A DNA stretch of 64,000 nucleotides from Candidatus Zixiibacteriota bacterium (lineage in GTDB: Bacteria > Zixibacteria > MSB-5A5 > GN15 > FEB-12). The first letter of the stretch is position 1; every line of letters starts with the position of its first letter. Shown here one piece after another: positions 8,561 to 17,515 of the stretch. A model generated the notes under the pieces. The model ran no database searches, had not been told where the DNA came from, and worked only from the letters and a program-made list of their open reading frames with translations. The translations under genes and the position numbers were made by a program. The DNA lies in contig DAOSXA010000002.1 of the NCBI GenBank assembly GCA_035380245.1, forward strand, positions 558,001 through 622,000, given 5' to 3'.

Positions 8561-8941
8561 TCATACCGTAACCTCCATCGAAAGCATCTCGGCCATTTTC
8601 TTGGCAAGTATCGCTTTATCGAAGGGTTTAGGCAGATAGTTATTGGCTCCGGCCTGAATGGCTCTTACCACATTCTTCTTCTCACTCTCCGAAGTAGCCA
8701 TCAAAATCGGGATGTCCCGGAATGAATCGTCGGCTCTGATCTCAACGAGAGCATCAAAACCGTTCATCACCGGCATATTCCAATCCAGAATGACCAACGC
8801 TACTTCATCGCGGTGGGCTTTCAGCTTGGCAATAGCCTCCATACCATTCTTGGCCTCGATTGTCTCATAGCCAAGGAGTGACGCTGCTCCAGCGACAATC
8901 TTCCGCATTATCAGCGAATCATCAGCGGATAAAACCTTCAT
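8561..8941 (-). CDS. cheY: Chemotaxis response regulator CheY
   Basis: 126-residue single receiver domain, the usual CheY length. The acidic pair is in S-A-D-D-S, the phospho-acceptor Asp in L-D-W-N-M-P, the switch Thr in M-A-T-S and the conserved Lys in P-K-P-F. It would be phosphorylated by CheA and in motile cells bind the flagellar motor switch; no flagellar genes are in the window, so the output could also be type IV pili or another system. It starts 3 bp after the cheR stop. Confidence 0.92.
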   Translation of the reverse strand: MKVLSADDSLIMRKIVAGAASLLGYETIEAKNGMEAIAKLKAHRDEVALVILDWNMPVMNGFDALVEIRADDSFRDIPILMATSESEKKNVVRAIQAGANNYLPKPFDKAILAKKMAEMLSMEVTV

Positions 8942-8944
8942 GGA

Positions 8945-9808
8945 CTATTCCTCACTGTCCTTAAGGTAATACACATTATCTTCAAACTGGACTCGTCTCA
9001 ATAGAGGTTTTTGTTCGAGCAGATGTTCAGCAGCGCCGATCACCATTGCCCCTCCCGGTTTGAGTTTTTCATACAGCTTACGATACACTTCATTCTTGAC
9101 CGATTCGGCCAGATATATCGAAACATTTCGATAGAAAATGAGGTCGAACATCCCCATTTGAGTTACCGGCTTGATTAAATTCAATCGCTTGTACTGCACC
9201 ATGTTTTTGACTCGTTCATCGATCAGGAAATAACTGCCGATATGATCGAAATAACGAGCCAGTGTCAATCTGTCCAACCCACGACTCACCGCCAGTTTGT
9301 CATAGCGTCCGCTTAGAGCCAGGAGCAAAGTCGCCGTGCTGACATCAGTCCCGACAATCTCAAAATCATTTGCGGTAAAATGTACATCGCCACGGTGAGA
9401 CAACCACCGATCTACCGTTATGGCAATGGAATATGGTTCCTGCCCGGTGGAACAGCCACAGGACCAGATACGGTACGGCTTGATCCTTCTCTTCCTTTCC
9501 GCCGCTGGCAGCAGGATATCATACAGTAACCGATAGGGATAACCATCCCGGAACCATAATGTCTCATTCGTGGTAATCGCGTCAATGACACGATCCACCA
9601 GCACTTCGTCGGGGCGATTTTCCAATCGGTCGCAGAGTTCCGCGAAGGATCGGCAATGACCATAAGACAATACCTGACGCAGGCGGCATTCGATCAAATA
9701 GCGCTTCTCATGGCTGATTTCCATACCGCACAATTTTCGGATATGAGTCCGAAGCTGTTCGAATTCGCGATCTTCCAGATGGATTTGATCAACAACCATG
9801 TCCGGCAT
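8945..9808 (-). CDS. cheR: Chemoreceptor glutamate O-methyltransferase CheR
   Basis: 287 residues. It transfers methyl groups from S-adenosylmethionine to glutamates of chemoreceptors in adaptation. The N-terminal helical domain is at about 8-75; then comes the T-T-N-E-T-xx-F-R-D motif, the AdoMet loop W-S-C-G-C-S-T-G-Q-E-P-Y-S, the acidic I-V-G-T-D-V-S, and L-I-F-Y-R-N-V near 215. The start ATG 9808 overlaps the cheB end by 20 bp; ATG 9799 is an alternative. Confidence 0.93.
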   Translation of the reverse strand: MPDMVVDQIHLEDREFEQLRTHIRKLCGMEISHEKRYLIECRLRQVLSYGHCRSFAELCDRLENRPDEVLVDRVIDAITTNETLWFRDGYPYRLLYDILLPAAERKRRIKPYRIWSCGCSTGQEPYSIAITVDRWLSHRGDVHFTANDFEIVGTDVSTATLLLALSGRYDKLAVSRGLDRLTLARYFDHIGSYFLIDERVKNMVQYKRLNLIKPVTQMGMFDLIFYRNVSIYLAESVKNEVYRKLYEKLKPGGAMVIGAAEHLLEQKPLLRRVQFEDNVYYLKDSEE

Positions 9809-10895
9809 ACTGTCTCTCTCTTCCTAATTCCGCGACTCTTTCGGCGATGAGTTCCAGGGATACCGATTCGTGACTTAACCCGGCTTCATCCACTACTCTT
9901 GGCATTCCATAAACGACACAGGAAGAAGCACTCTGGGTTAACATGAAATACTCGCCTCTGCGAGCCAGCGCCCGAGCGCCCATCAAACCATCGCGCCCCA
10001 TACCTGTCAGAATAGCAGCCAGCACTTTACCCTGAGCCGCTGCGGCTACCGAACGTAACGTGACATCAACCGCCGGACGGCAATTATTAAGAGGGGGGGT
10101 GTCATTCGCACAAGCATACAGACAAGTCGATGATCGATTGGAATAACGACGGACAACCATGTGTCGCCCTCCCGGTGCAATAATCACTCGTCCCGGGATA
10201 ACTTCAGTTTCTTCTGCAAGTTCCATGACGTCAAGGCTTGACCGCCGGTTAAGCTGATCGGCCAGAGATGATGTAAATCCGGCCGGCATATGTTGTACCA
10301 CCAGGATCGGAAAAGGTAAATCCTCGGGAAGCGCCGGTATTATCTGGAGAAGAGCATTGGGTCCGCCGGTAGAACAACCAATCACCATAATCTCGAATCC
10401 ATCACGAGACATCGGGCTGATTTTATTCGGCTTCGGATATACCATCGGCGGCGGAGTTGCTACGACAGCATCTGTTTTTTCTCCATGTTTCGCCCGGATT
10501 GCCATTAGCGCCGGAGCCAGATACCGCTCAAGATACTCTGCGACATGATCCTGATCCTTTGCGGTAGGTTTGGGAATGAAATCTACCGCTCCAAGTTCGA
10601 GAGCCTCGATAGTCCAGCGAGCAGATGAAGGACTTGCTGCGGAGAACATAACTACACTGACATCAGGAAAACTTTCACGGATCTCGGCTAACGCTTCAAT
10701 ACCGTTCTTCACCGGCATTTCTACATCGAGTATCACCAGATCGGGGATTAGCTGCGCAACACGTTCCAATGCAGTTTCGCCGTTGGATGCCACCCCGACC
10801 ACTTCAATCCCGTCCAACTCAGAAAGAGCCGTACGCAAAAGCGTCCGGTATGTGATCGTGTCATCTACAATCAATGTTTTCAGCTTAATAGACAT
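9789..10895 (-). CDS. cheB: Protein-glutamate methylesterase/deamidase CheB
   Basis: 368 residues. It removes receptor methyl groups and is activated by phosphorylation from CheA. Receiver domain at about 1-125: I-V-D-D-T, phospho-acceptor in L-D-V-E-M-P, Lys in P-K-P-T. After a proline-rich linker the esterase domain runs from about 168 to 355 with the catalytic Ser in G-C-S-T-G-G-P, His in V-V-Q-H-M-P-A-G-F-T and Asp in L-T-G-M-G-R-D-G. All active residues are present. It lies between cheW (20 bp gap) and cheR (20 bp overlap). Confidence 0.94.
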   Translation of the reverse strand: MSIKLKTLIVDDTITYRTLLRTALSELDGIEVVGVASNGETALERVAQLIPDLVILDVEMPVKNGIEALAEIRESFPDVSVVMFSAASPSSARWTIEALELGAVDFIPKPTAKDQDHVAEYLERYLAPALMAIRAKHGEKTDAVVATPPPMVYPKPNKISPMSRDGFEIMVIGCSTGGPNALLQIIPALPEDLPFPILVVQHMPAGFTSSLADQLNRRSSLDVMELAEETEVIPGRVIIAPGGRHMVVRRYSNRSSTCLYACANDTPPLNNCRPAVDVTLRSVAAAAQGKVLAAILTGMGRDGLMGARALARRGEYFMLTQSASSCVVYGMPRVVDEAGLSHESVSLELIAERVAELGRERQYAGHGC

Positions 10896-10915
10896 TCAAT
10901 CCTTCGTCCCCTCAT

Positions 10916-11422
10916 TTACAATGTCTCGACACTTAACCCCGGGAGTGAAATGCTTTCCAAGAGTGAACCTACATTCAGTATCAATAGAAGGTTGCTGTCC
11001 TCTTTAACAACTCCGCGAAGATGGTCGGCAATGCATACGGGTATATTCGCAGGCACAGCCTTAATAGCGGACTCTTCCACATTGAAAACATCTCCAACTG
11101 CGTCAAAAATAAATCCCACCCGATCTAGAGAAGTATGATCCTCAAATCCGCTGCCACTTTTATAGATGTGTAATTCCTTATCAGTTTTAAAAACTGCGAT
11201 AGTACGATCGGAAGAAGTATTCCGAGGCGGCAATTGCATAAGTACGCCTGGATCGAACACCGTCAATACCTGTCCCCGGAGGTTCGCGGTTCCTATAACT
11301 CCCGGAGGGACACCATATACCGTCGTCAGTAAAAGTCGACGATTAATCTCCTTCACCAGGAGAATATCGACGGCAAAAACAAGTGAACCGATTCCGAAAG
11401 TAACATACTGCCAGCTACTCAT
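10916..11422 (-). CDS. cheW: Chemotaxis coupling protein CheW
   Basis: 168-residue single CheW domain that links chemoreceptors to CheA. Seen: Y-V-T-F-G-I-G-S-L-V-F-A-V near the N-terminus, P-P-G-V-I-G-T-A-N-L-R-G-Q-V-L-T at about 40-55 (family pattern vxGlinLRGxvlpV), and the C-terminal A-D-H-L-R-G-V-V. Its start overlaps the cheA stop by 8 bp, indicating coupled translation. Confidence 0.9.
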   Translation of the reverse strand: MSSWQYVTFGIGSLVFAVDILLVKEINRRLLLTTVYGVPPGVIGTANLRGQVLTVFDPGVLMQLPPRNTSSDRTIAVFKTDKELHIYKSGSGFEDHTSLDRVGFIFDAVGDVFNVEESAIKAVPANIPVCIADHLRGVVKEDSNLLLILNVGSLLESISLPGLSVETL

Positions 11423-14402
11423 TGGCTCCCCCCGAGTTTGTCAGAGTCTTTTCGATAACTTCGAGGAGCGACCATTTATCGAAACGGCAGGCCACCGCAT
11501 CGGCTCCCAGAGCAGCCGATCTGGTGTCGGCAGGATTGGAAGTCAAAGCAATTACCTTCATGGAAGATATCCCCGACTCACGTAACGGCTGATAGTCAGG
11601 GATAGTATCGCCATGACTCCGCCCCGGAGAAAGAATCACTACTTCCGGTTGCCAATCGGCAATAACTTCAACAGCTTCTTCCATATTGCAACATGTTTTC
11701 ACCTGGTGACACCCTGATAGGAAATGGGTAATCATGGCTCGCCAGATCGGATTACACTCCAACAAGCATACTTTTCTGCTCGTTGGCGGCTGCTCATCAA
11801 CCTCTGCTTTTACCTTACCGACACGATCCATGATTTCAATCATTTCATGTATATCCAGCAGAAGTATCGATTGCCCGTCATGGCTTAAAGCGCCCATCAC
11901 ACCTGATCCTTCGACCTCAGAGTCATTGACTGGCGCTGTTGATTCTGCGATATCGTATACAATCCCGGCCACCAGCCCTACCGGCTGATTGGTTCGTTTG
12001 GGAGTTATTATGAAATAATGACTCTCGTCCTCATTGAGTTGTGGCAGATCAATAAACCGGTGAGGCAGGAATAACTTGACCAGAGCTCCCTGACGTTCCA
12101 CGAACAGCTCACCATTAATTGTATGTATTTTTTCTCTGGGAATTTTATCGATGCGAGAGATTTGTTGGATAGGTACGGCACAACGTTGTGAATCGCCATA
12201 TCCAAAAACCAACAGCGAAGCCGGAGAGCTATTACCGACATCCATTACCGCTGTCGACGCAGTCTCTCTATCCCCCCCGGGTCCACTCAATCCGGCAATT
12301 TCCGACATTCCGGCAACATCAAGGATCATTGCTACCTGCCCATCACCGAGAATAGTTGCCCCGGCATAAAACCGGCAGCTCTTAACGAAACTGCTCAGTG
12401 GCTTGACCACAATCTCCTCACTATCCAGAAGACGACTGACGATCAGCCCAAAACGATCAGCTCCCGACTGCAGTATCAGAACATTTCGTCTTTCTTGTCC
12501 TTCGGCATTGCCGGTCACGCTGAAGCGAACGGAGCTATTGACCTCCTGCCCACTAAGCAATTCACCCAGGTCTATTAACGGAATGAGTTCTCCTCTCAAA
12601 TTGAGAATCCGGCGGTCCCCAACCGTTTCTATCGGATATTTTGAATTCGGTCCGCCGGCGTATACCATTTCCTCCAGGCTTGCGCGTGGGACGGCATAAC
12701 GTTCGTTGCCTACGGCGACTATCTGTGAGGGCATAATGGCCAGAGTCAGTGGAAGGTTGAGGCTGAAAGTTGTTCCCGAACCGATTTCCGAACGAAGATC
12801 GACATTTCCTCCAATTCTTTCCACGTTATTGCGGACAACATCCAGGCCGACTCCTCGACCGGACAGATCGGTTATGGTGTTGGAAGTCGAAAATCCCGGA
12901 ATGAAGATCAGCCTGCGGAGTTCCTCCGGAGACATGCCGTTAAGTTTGTTATAAGGAAGTAGTTGACGTCTGAGTGCAGTAGCTTTCACCGCTGAAGGAT
13001 CAATTCCACGCCCATCATCCTCTAATTCGATAACCACTTGTCCGGCTCTATGAAACGCTCTCAGGGTTATTTTACCCCGGGGTGACTTATTCGCTTTATG
13101 TCGTTCTTCAGGTGTTTCCAGGGCGTGATCAACAGCGTTACGAACTAAATGAGTAAGCGGATCGATCAATGCTTCGATTATCGACTTGTCGACATCGACG
13201 TCACCACCGTTAAGCCTCAGATCAATCTGTTTTCCAGTCTTCCGCGACAACTCGCGTATCACTCTTGGAAAACGACCGAACAACGCACTTACGGGCTGCA
13301 TGCGAGCACTCATGATTGCACTCTGCAAATCACTCGTAATGAGGTCGAGTGATTGAATCAACGGCATCATGCCCCCGCAAGGTGATTGAACCGATTCCGC
13401 CATTTGCTTGAGTTGGTTGCGCTTTAAAACCAACTCGCCGGCTAAATCCATAAGCCGGTTCAGGGTAGACACCGAGACACGCAAAGTGTCATCGACTCGC
13501 TCTACACCGGTCATAGCTTTGGAAGATACTTCCTGGGATGCCCCTGAAATCGAGCCACTATCTCGTTGGAGTGAATCCCCCTTTTCATCTTCCGGCTTTT
13601 TCAGATCGACAACCAGTTCCAGCAACTGCTTCATGCTAAATTCAGTCACCTGAGTCGGCCTAAGATCAAGACCCTCCAGCAGGAAATCTTCCTGCAGGAC
13701 TGTCGCAAACATGAATTTCAGATAATCCCATTCAGAATCTTCATCCGGACTTGCCGGGAACCGGTCAATTGCCGGCTCGGTACCCAGAATGGTCCCTACG
13801 GAGCCAAGCAAATCCACTATTTCGGACGGTAATTTACCGGCTTTAAAAATGTCTTGTTGTACGTGATAACGAATGAAATAAAACGCGTTTCCCCTGGCTG
13901 TAAGTTTCCTGATAGCATCATGATCAACTTCGACCGGGATACCTGCGTTGTCTTCATCAAGGAAAGACATTTCACCGGCAGGATTCGATTGCGACAACGG
14001 TGCATCTTCAGTAGTTTCATCCATTATATTTTTAAGCAATGCCACTTCCGTCCGGATATCGACCGCATCAGAATTATTCAGGTCTTCGATCATCGGCTGA
14101 AGTTTGTCATTGGCCTTAAGCAAGGCATCTATCATTTCTATCGTAAGCGGGCGATCTCCGTCACGGACCTTCATCAGCAGACTTTCCATCAGGTTTGACA
14201 ACTCGCTGATCCCGTTGAAACCAAAGAACAACGCTGCCCCTTTAAGCGAATGTACCGCTCGGAACACCTCATTGATGGTCGCCTGATCCGGTTGTGAGGG
14301 ATCACTCTCCATCCGCAACAAACCTGGTTCTATCTGAGCCAGATGTTCGCGCGATTCCATTACGAAATCTTCAAGGAGATCGCTGGTAAACTTATCGGAC
14401 AC
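11415..14402 (-). CDS. cheA: Chemotaxis histidine kinase CheA with two CheW domains and a C-terminal pseudo-receiver
   Basis: 995 residues, longer than the usual 650-700. Order: Hpt domain (about 1-115) with the phosphorylated His51 in V-H-S-L-K-G-A-A; a P2-like region (about 150-270); dimerisation domain (about 310-370); HATPase domain (about 375-525) with R-N-A-V-D-H-A-L-E and D-D-G-R-G-I-D and G-R-G-V-G-L-D-V; a CheW-like domain (about 530-670); a second CheW-like domain (about 690-835); and a receiver-like domain (about 870-985). In the last one the phospho-acceptor Asp is replaced by Ser (V-V-I-L-S-P-G) and the acidic pair by E-C, so it should not be phosphorylated. First gene of the che operon. 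Confidence 0.93.
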   Translation of the reverse strand: MSDKFTSDLLEDFVMESREHLAQIEPGLLRMESDPSQPDQATINEVFRAVHSLKGAALFFGFNGISELSNLMESLLMKVRDGDRPLTIEMIDALLKANDKLQPMIEDLNNSDAVDIRTEVALLKNIMDETTEDAPLSQSNPAGEMSFLDEDNAGIPVEVDHDAIRKLTARGNAFYFIRYHVQQDIFKAGKLPSEIVDLLGSVGTILGTEPAIDRFPASPDEDSEWDYLKFMFATVLQEDFLLEGLDLRPTQVTEFSMKQLLELVVDLKKPEDEKGDSLQRDSGSISGASQEVSSKAMTGVERVDDTLRVSVSTLNRLMDLAGELVLKRNQLKQMAESVQSPCGGMMPLIQSLDLITSDLQSAIMSARMQPVSALFGRFPRVIRELSRKTGKQIDLRLNGGDVDVDKSIIEALIDPLTHLVRNAVDHALETPEERHKANKSPRGKITLRAFHRAGQVVIELEDDGRGIDPSAVKATALRRQLLPYNKLNGMSPEELRRLIFIPGFSTSNTITDLSGRGVGLDVVRNNVERIGGNVDLRSEIGSGTTFSLNLPLTLAIMPSQIVAVGNERYAVPRASLEEMVYAGGPNSKYPIETVGDRRILNLRGELIPLIDLGELLSGQEVNSSVRFSVTGNAEGQERRNVLILQSGADRFGLIVSRLLDSEEIVVKPLSSFVKSCRFYAGATILGDGQVAMILDVAGMSEIAGLSGPGGDRETASTAVMDVGNSSPASLLVFGYGDSQRCAVPIQQISRIDKIPREKIHTINGELFVERQGALVKLFLPHRFIDLPQLNEDESHYFIITPKRTNQPVGLVAGIVYDIAESTAPVNDSEVEGSGVMGALSHDGQSILLLDIHEMIEIMDRVGKVKAEVDEQPPTSRKVCLLECNPIWRAMITHFLSGCHQVKTCCNMEEAVEVIADWQPEVVILSPGRSHGDTIPDYQPLRESGISSMKVIALTSNPADTRSAALGADAVACRFDKWSLLEVIEKTLTNSGGANE

Positions 14403-14756
14403 CAGAAATACCTCAGAATCATTCTCAAGCTATGGTGCTGCCCCTCGATGAAGCACGATGTCGCTGAGCACCCCGTTTTCAGTCGAGTTCGACTTCGCCG
14501 GAGATATTCATATTTCCGGACGAAATCACCCTGTCTTATGAGAGATCGGTTGATTTCAGGGAATACTTCAGCATCGGAATGAGCCTGGCAGCCAGTCAAA
14601 CAAGGCGTATCCGACACTGATCAAATTATGAACAGGTCCTACCTGGGGAATATACTATAGAGAATCCCGACAGACATTCAGATCAAGGATAACGTCTGCA
14701 TTACGGTGATACGTTGAACGAATTATAGCGTAGATTCTAATCGACAGGAGGTAGCC
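14403..14756. other. 354-bp non-coding region upstream of cheA
   Basis: No gene. On the minus strand a TATAAT box lies at 14727-14722 without a convincing -35, so a cheA promoter here would leave a leader of about 310 nt. GGTGCT (14434-14439) and AGCACC (14467-14472) can pair around a 27-nt loop shortly before the cheA start. I see no sigma-28 or sigma-54 type site. Confidence 0.4.
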
Positions 14757-15692
14757 CTAGAATACCGACAACTTGAAGTATTTCCTCGGGTTTTCCTGGA
14801 TATCCGCCACGAGACTGTTGACTCGGGCCAGAAGATCGACTGTTTCGACATAAAGCCCGGTATCACTGACCAGCATGCCCAGAGAGCCTTCGGCATTGTT
14901 CAGACTGGCCATAACCGTATCTAGTCGCGCGGAGGTGGAAGCAAGATTATCATAGAGAGCCGGATCGGAGATAACCTTACCAAGCGTACCGGTGCTGTTA
15001 TCGACCTTCTCCGTCAGATGCTCTACAGCTTCCGCCGTAGTTTGCAACGAAGCCACAATTTTCTCCTGATTGCGCGTCAACTCCTGCACTAGCCTGGTCA
15101 GATCACGGCTAAGGGCAGTAAGGTGCACATATAGCTGGTCATCGGACGATAGTTTGCCGAGAGTACCTTCACCGCGCGACATACGTATTAAAACCGAATC
15201 CAGACTACCGGCAATACTACCGGCTTGCTCCAGTACTTCCGTCCCGGCGGCGAACATGCGTTCAGCACTGCCGGGATCACTCGTGGGGACAACATTCCCC
15301 TCAATAATCCGCTCATTGTCGACCGGCCCGGGAATAAGCTCAACCATTTTATCACCAAGCAGACCGATAGTACCAAGCTGCACGACACTGCCCTGAGTCA
15401 GGAGCGGCCAAACCGATTCCTTGATACGGAAGACTACCTCGACTTGACGGGCTGAATCGAGATTAACGAACTCTATTTTTCTGACATTACCGACTTCGAC
15501 ACCGGCCATCCAAACGGGTGATCCCTTGACCAGACCGTTGACATTGGCGAAATAGCCTGTGAACTCTACTTTGTTATCGAATATCGAGGTCCCGCCACCG
15601 GTCAGTGAGGCCCATATTCCGAAGGCAATCGATATTATGAGCAGAGTTCCTACTTTCAGGGAACTCCATTGTGTTGTCGTAGTCTTTTTCAT
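14757..15692 (-). CDS. mlaD: MlaD/MCE family lipid-transport substrate-binding protein
   Basis: 311 residues from ATG 15692, chosen because it begins M-K-K just before the helix; an upstream TTG at 15740 has no ribosome site. One membrane anchor (about residues 13-30, V-G-T-L-L-I-I-S-I-A-F-G-I-W) is followed by the MCE domain at about 38-115 with F-T-G-Y-F-A-N-V-N-G-L-V-K-G and G-V-E-V-G-N-V, then T-I-G-L-L-G-D-K. The C-terminal half is predicted alpha-helical with repeated G-x-L-G-K/M-L motifs, as in longer MCE proteins. It would carry lipid between the inner membrane MlaEF complex and the outer membrane. Last gene of mlaE-mlaF-mlaD; no mlaB or mlaC is nearby. Confidence 0.88.
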   Translation of the reverse strand: MKKTTTTQWSSLKVGTLLIISIAFGIWASLTGGGTSIFDNKVEFTGYFANVNGLVKGSPVWMAGVEVGNVRKIEFVNLDSARQVEVVFRIKESVWPLLTQGSVVQLGTIGLLGDKMVELIPGPVDNERIIEGNVVPTSDPGSAERMFAAGTEVLEQAGSIAGSLDSVLIRMSRGEGTLGKLSSDDQLYVHLTALSRDLTRLVQELTRNQEKIVASLQTTAEAVEHLTEKVDNSTGTLGKVISDPALYDNLASTSARLDTVMASLNNAEGSLGMLVSDTGLYVETVDLLARVNSLVADIQENPRKYFKLSVF

Positions 15693-15764
15693 ATTAAAAT
15701 CACTCGTCAAATTCCCATGGCAACACGGCTGTCCGCTCAAGCGGTTGTAACCGGCGCCTGATGA

Positions 15765-16559
15765 TTAAACTCCCCCGTTCACTCCAACCGTCACGAACCT
15801 GCGTTCGAGTACCGCCTGCATCGATGAACGAAACGGTTTAAGAAATTCCACAACCAGCGGTTCGGTACAATCGCGCAGAGCCTCAAGTCTACCGTCGAAC
15901 ACCAGTTGACCGTCCACGATTACAACGTAGCGATCGGCGATGGCAAAGGCATCCGCAATCTGATGAGTCACCACGATCGAGGCAACCGTTTTTTCGTTTT
16001 TCAGCTTCTTGATCAGAGCCAGAACATTATCGGTCGACTGCGGATCAAGTCCGGTCGTTGGCTCGTCGTAGAGCATGACTCGCGGATTGGTTGACAACAA
16101 AGCTCGTCCGATAGCCACTCGGCGTTGCATCCCCCCCGACAATTGCTCTGGTAATTTATCGATCACTTCGTCACTGTCCAAGCCAACGAATCCAAGCATT
16201 TCACTGGCTTTGCTTTCGACTTCCGTCCAGGATAGTTTGGTATGCTCAATCAAATAGTAACCGACATTCTCCCCTACGGTCAGTGAATCGAACAAAGCGC
16301 CGTCCTGAAAAACCATCCCAATCTGCTTGCGAATCTCCCGCTTCTCGCGCTCCCTGAGAAGACATAGATTGTGACCATCCACGATGACATCCCCGGAGTA
16401 GGGACACTCGAGACCCAGAATCAGACGCAGCACGGTCGATTTACCCGATCCTGAGGGCCCCATAACGGCAATAGCTTCATTATCCGCCACATCGAAAGAA
16501 ACATTACGTAAAACTATCTTGTCGCCATAACCGAAAGTGACGTTTCGCAGGGAGATCAT
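15765..16559 (-). CDS. mlaF: ABC transporter ATP-binding protein MlaF
   Basis: 264-residue ATPase of the phospholipid transporter. Walker A G-P-S-G-S-G-K-S-T (about 34-42), Q-loop in V-F-Q-D-G-A-L-F-D, signature L-S-G-G-M-Q-R-R-V (the LSGGMxRR form of MlaF/Ttg2A), Walker B V-M-L-Y-D-E-P-T-T-G-L-D and switch His in V-T-H-Q. The start overlaps the mlaE stop (ATGA). Confidence 0.93.
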   Translation of the reverse strand: MISLRNVTFGYGDKIVLRNVSFDVADNEAIAVMGPSGSGKSTVLRLILGLECPYSGDVIVDGHNLCLLREREKREIRKQIGMVFQDGALFDSLTVGENVGYYLIEHTKLSWTEVESKASEMLGFVGLDSDEVIDKLPEQLSGGMQRRVAIGRALLSTNPRVMLYDEPTTGLDPQSTDNVLALIKKLKNEKTVASIVVTHQIADAFAIADRYVVIVDGQLVFDGRLEALRDCTEPLVVEFLKPFRSSMQAVLERRFVTVGVNGGV

Positions 16560-17344
16560 AAGTACCCCTTGATGTACGAGAACACCACCTTAGTTATGAA
16601 GAAATTTACAATCAGGATCGTAATCGATGAGGCTACCACCGAGTTGGTCGTTGCCCGGCCGACTCCTTTGGTGCCGCCTTCCGACCTGAAACCGAAATAA
16701 CAGGAGATAAAGGCGATCACGAACGAGAAGATAAATGGCTTTAGAATTCCAACGAATAGATTGCCGAAAACCATGCGCTCCATCACACTGGCCCAGTACA
16801 TGGTCGAGGTAATATGGGCAATAAACACCGCGATTACCCAGCCGCCGAGAATAGCAATAGCATCGCAAATGACGGTTAAAACCGGCAACATGACTACCAG
16901 CGCCACCAATCGCGGTACGGCGATTTTAGCAATCGGATCGATACCGAAAGCAACCATCGCATCAAGCTGATTGGAAGATTTCATGGCGCCTATCTCAGCC
17001 GTTATACCGGACGATACCCGGGCTGCGAACATCAGACCGGTCAGGGTAGGTCCCAACTCACGTAAGATGGCGATAGCCATGATCCGTCCGAGATAGTTCT
17101 TGGCTCCGAAATCGGCCAGTTCCTGCGCAAAAGCCAGCGCAAAGCCCTGCCCGGCAAAAACACCGGTGAGTACGATCAAGTACAACGACCCCACCCCAAT
17201 CGTGTACATCTGCTCCATCGTCTCGGCTAAATAGGTACGCCGCGAAAACAGGGCGGTTATCATCTTGAGCGAAAAAAAGAACAGCGATTGAGTGTGCTCG
17301 GCGGCACTCTTCAATCGGTTGTTGATCGCTGTCAGGATGTACAA
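16556..17344 (-). CDS. mlaE: MlaE family ABC permease
   Basis: 262-residue integral membrane permease of the MlaFEDB-type lipid transporter. Family signatures: V-L-T-G-V-F-A-G-Q-G-F, R-E-L-G-P-T-L-T-G-L-M-F-A-A-R, S-G-I-T-A-E-I-G-A-M and the C-terminal R-S-E-G-G-T-K-G-V-G-R-A-T-T. The start is TTG 17344: AAGGAG lies 6 nt upstream and no ATG precedes the conserved region. It heads the mla operon with a good promoter about 25 bp further up. Confidence 0.92.
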   Translation of the reverse strand: MYILTAINNRLKSAAEHTQSLFFFSLKMITALFSRRTYLAETMEQMYTIGVGSLYLIVLTGVFAGQGFALAFAQELADFGAKNYLGRIMAIAILRELGPTLTGLMFAARVSSGITAEIGAMKSSNQLDAMVAFGIDPIAKIAVPRLVALVVMLPVLTVICDAIAILGGWVIAVFIAHITSTMYWASVMERMVFGNLFVGILKPFIFSFVIAFISCYFGFRSEGGTKGVGRATTNSVVASSITILIVNFFITKVVFSYIKGYL

Positions 17345-17367
17345 ATCGAACTCCTTATTCTCGCCCC

Positions 17368-17396
17368 ATTGTATCCGTAATAGCTCGCTCAGTCAA
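17368..17396 (-). promoter_or_regulatory. Sigma-70 promoter of the mla operon
   Basis: On the minus strand TTGACT (17396-17391) and TACAAT (17373-17368) are separated by exactly 17 bp, 5 of 6 matches each. It is placed just before the mlaE ribosome binding site. Confidence 0.65.
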
Positions 17397-17515
17397 GGTA
17401 ATTTGGCTTTTGATTATTCTGCGAAAATGTATATTGAATGCCAATATCCGGCATTTTGACACGTTATACATGCTGTTTGAGGATATGTTCATTAGTGGAA
17501 TGAAAGCTTGCTGTT

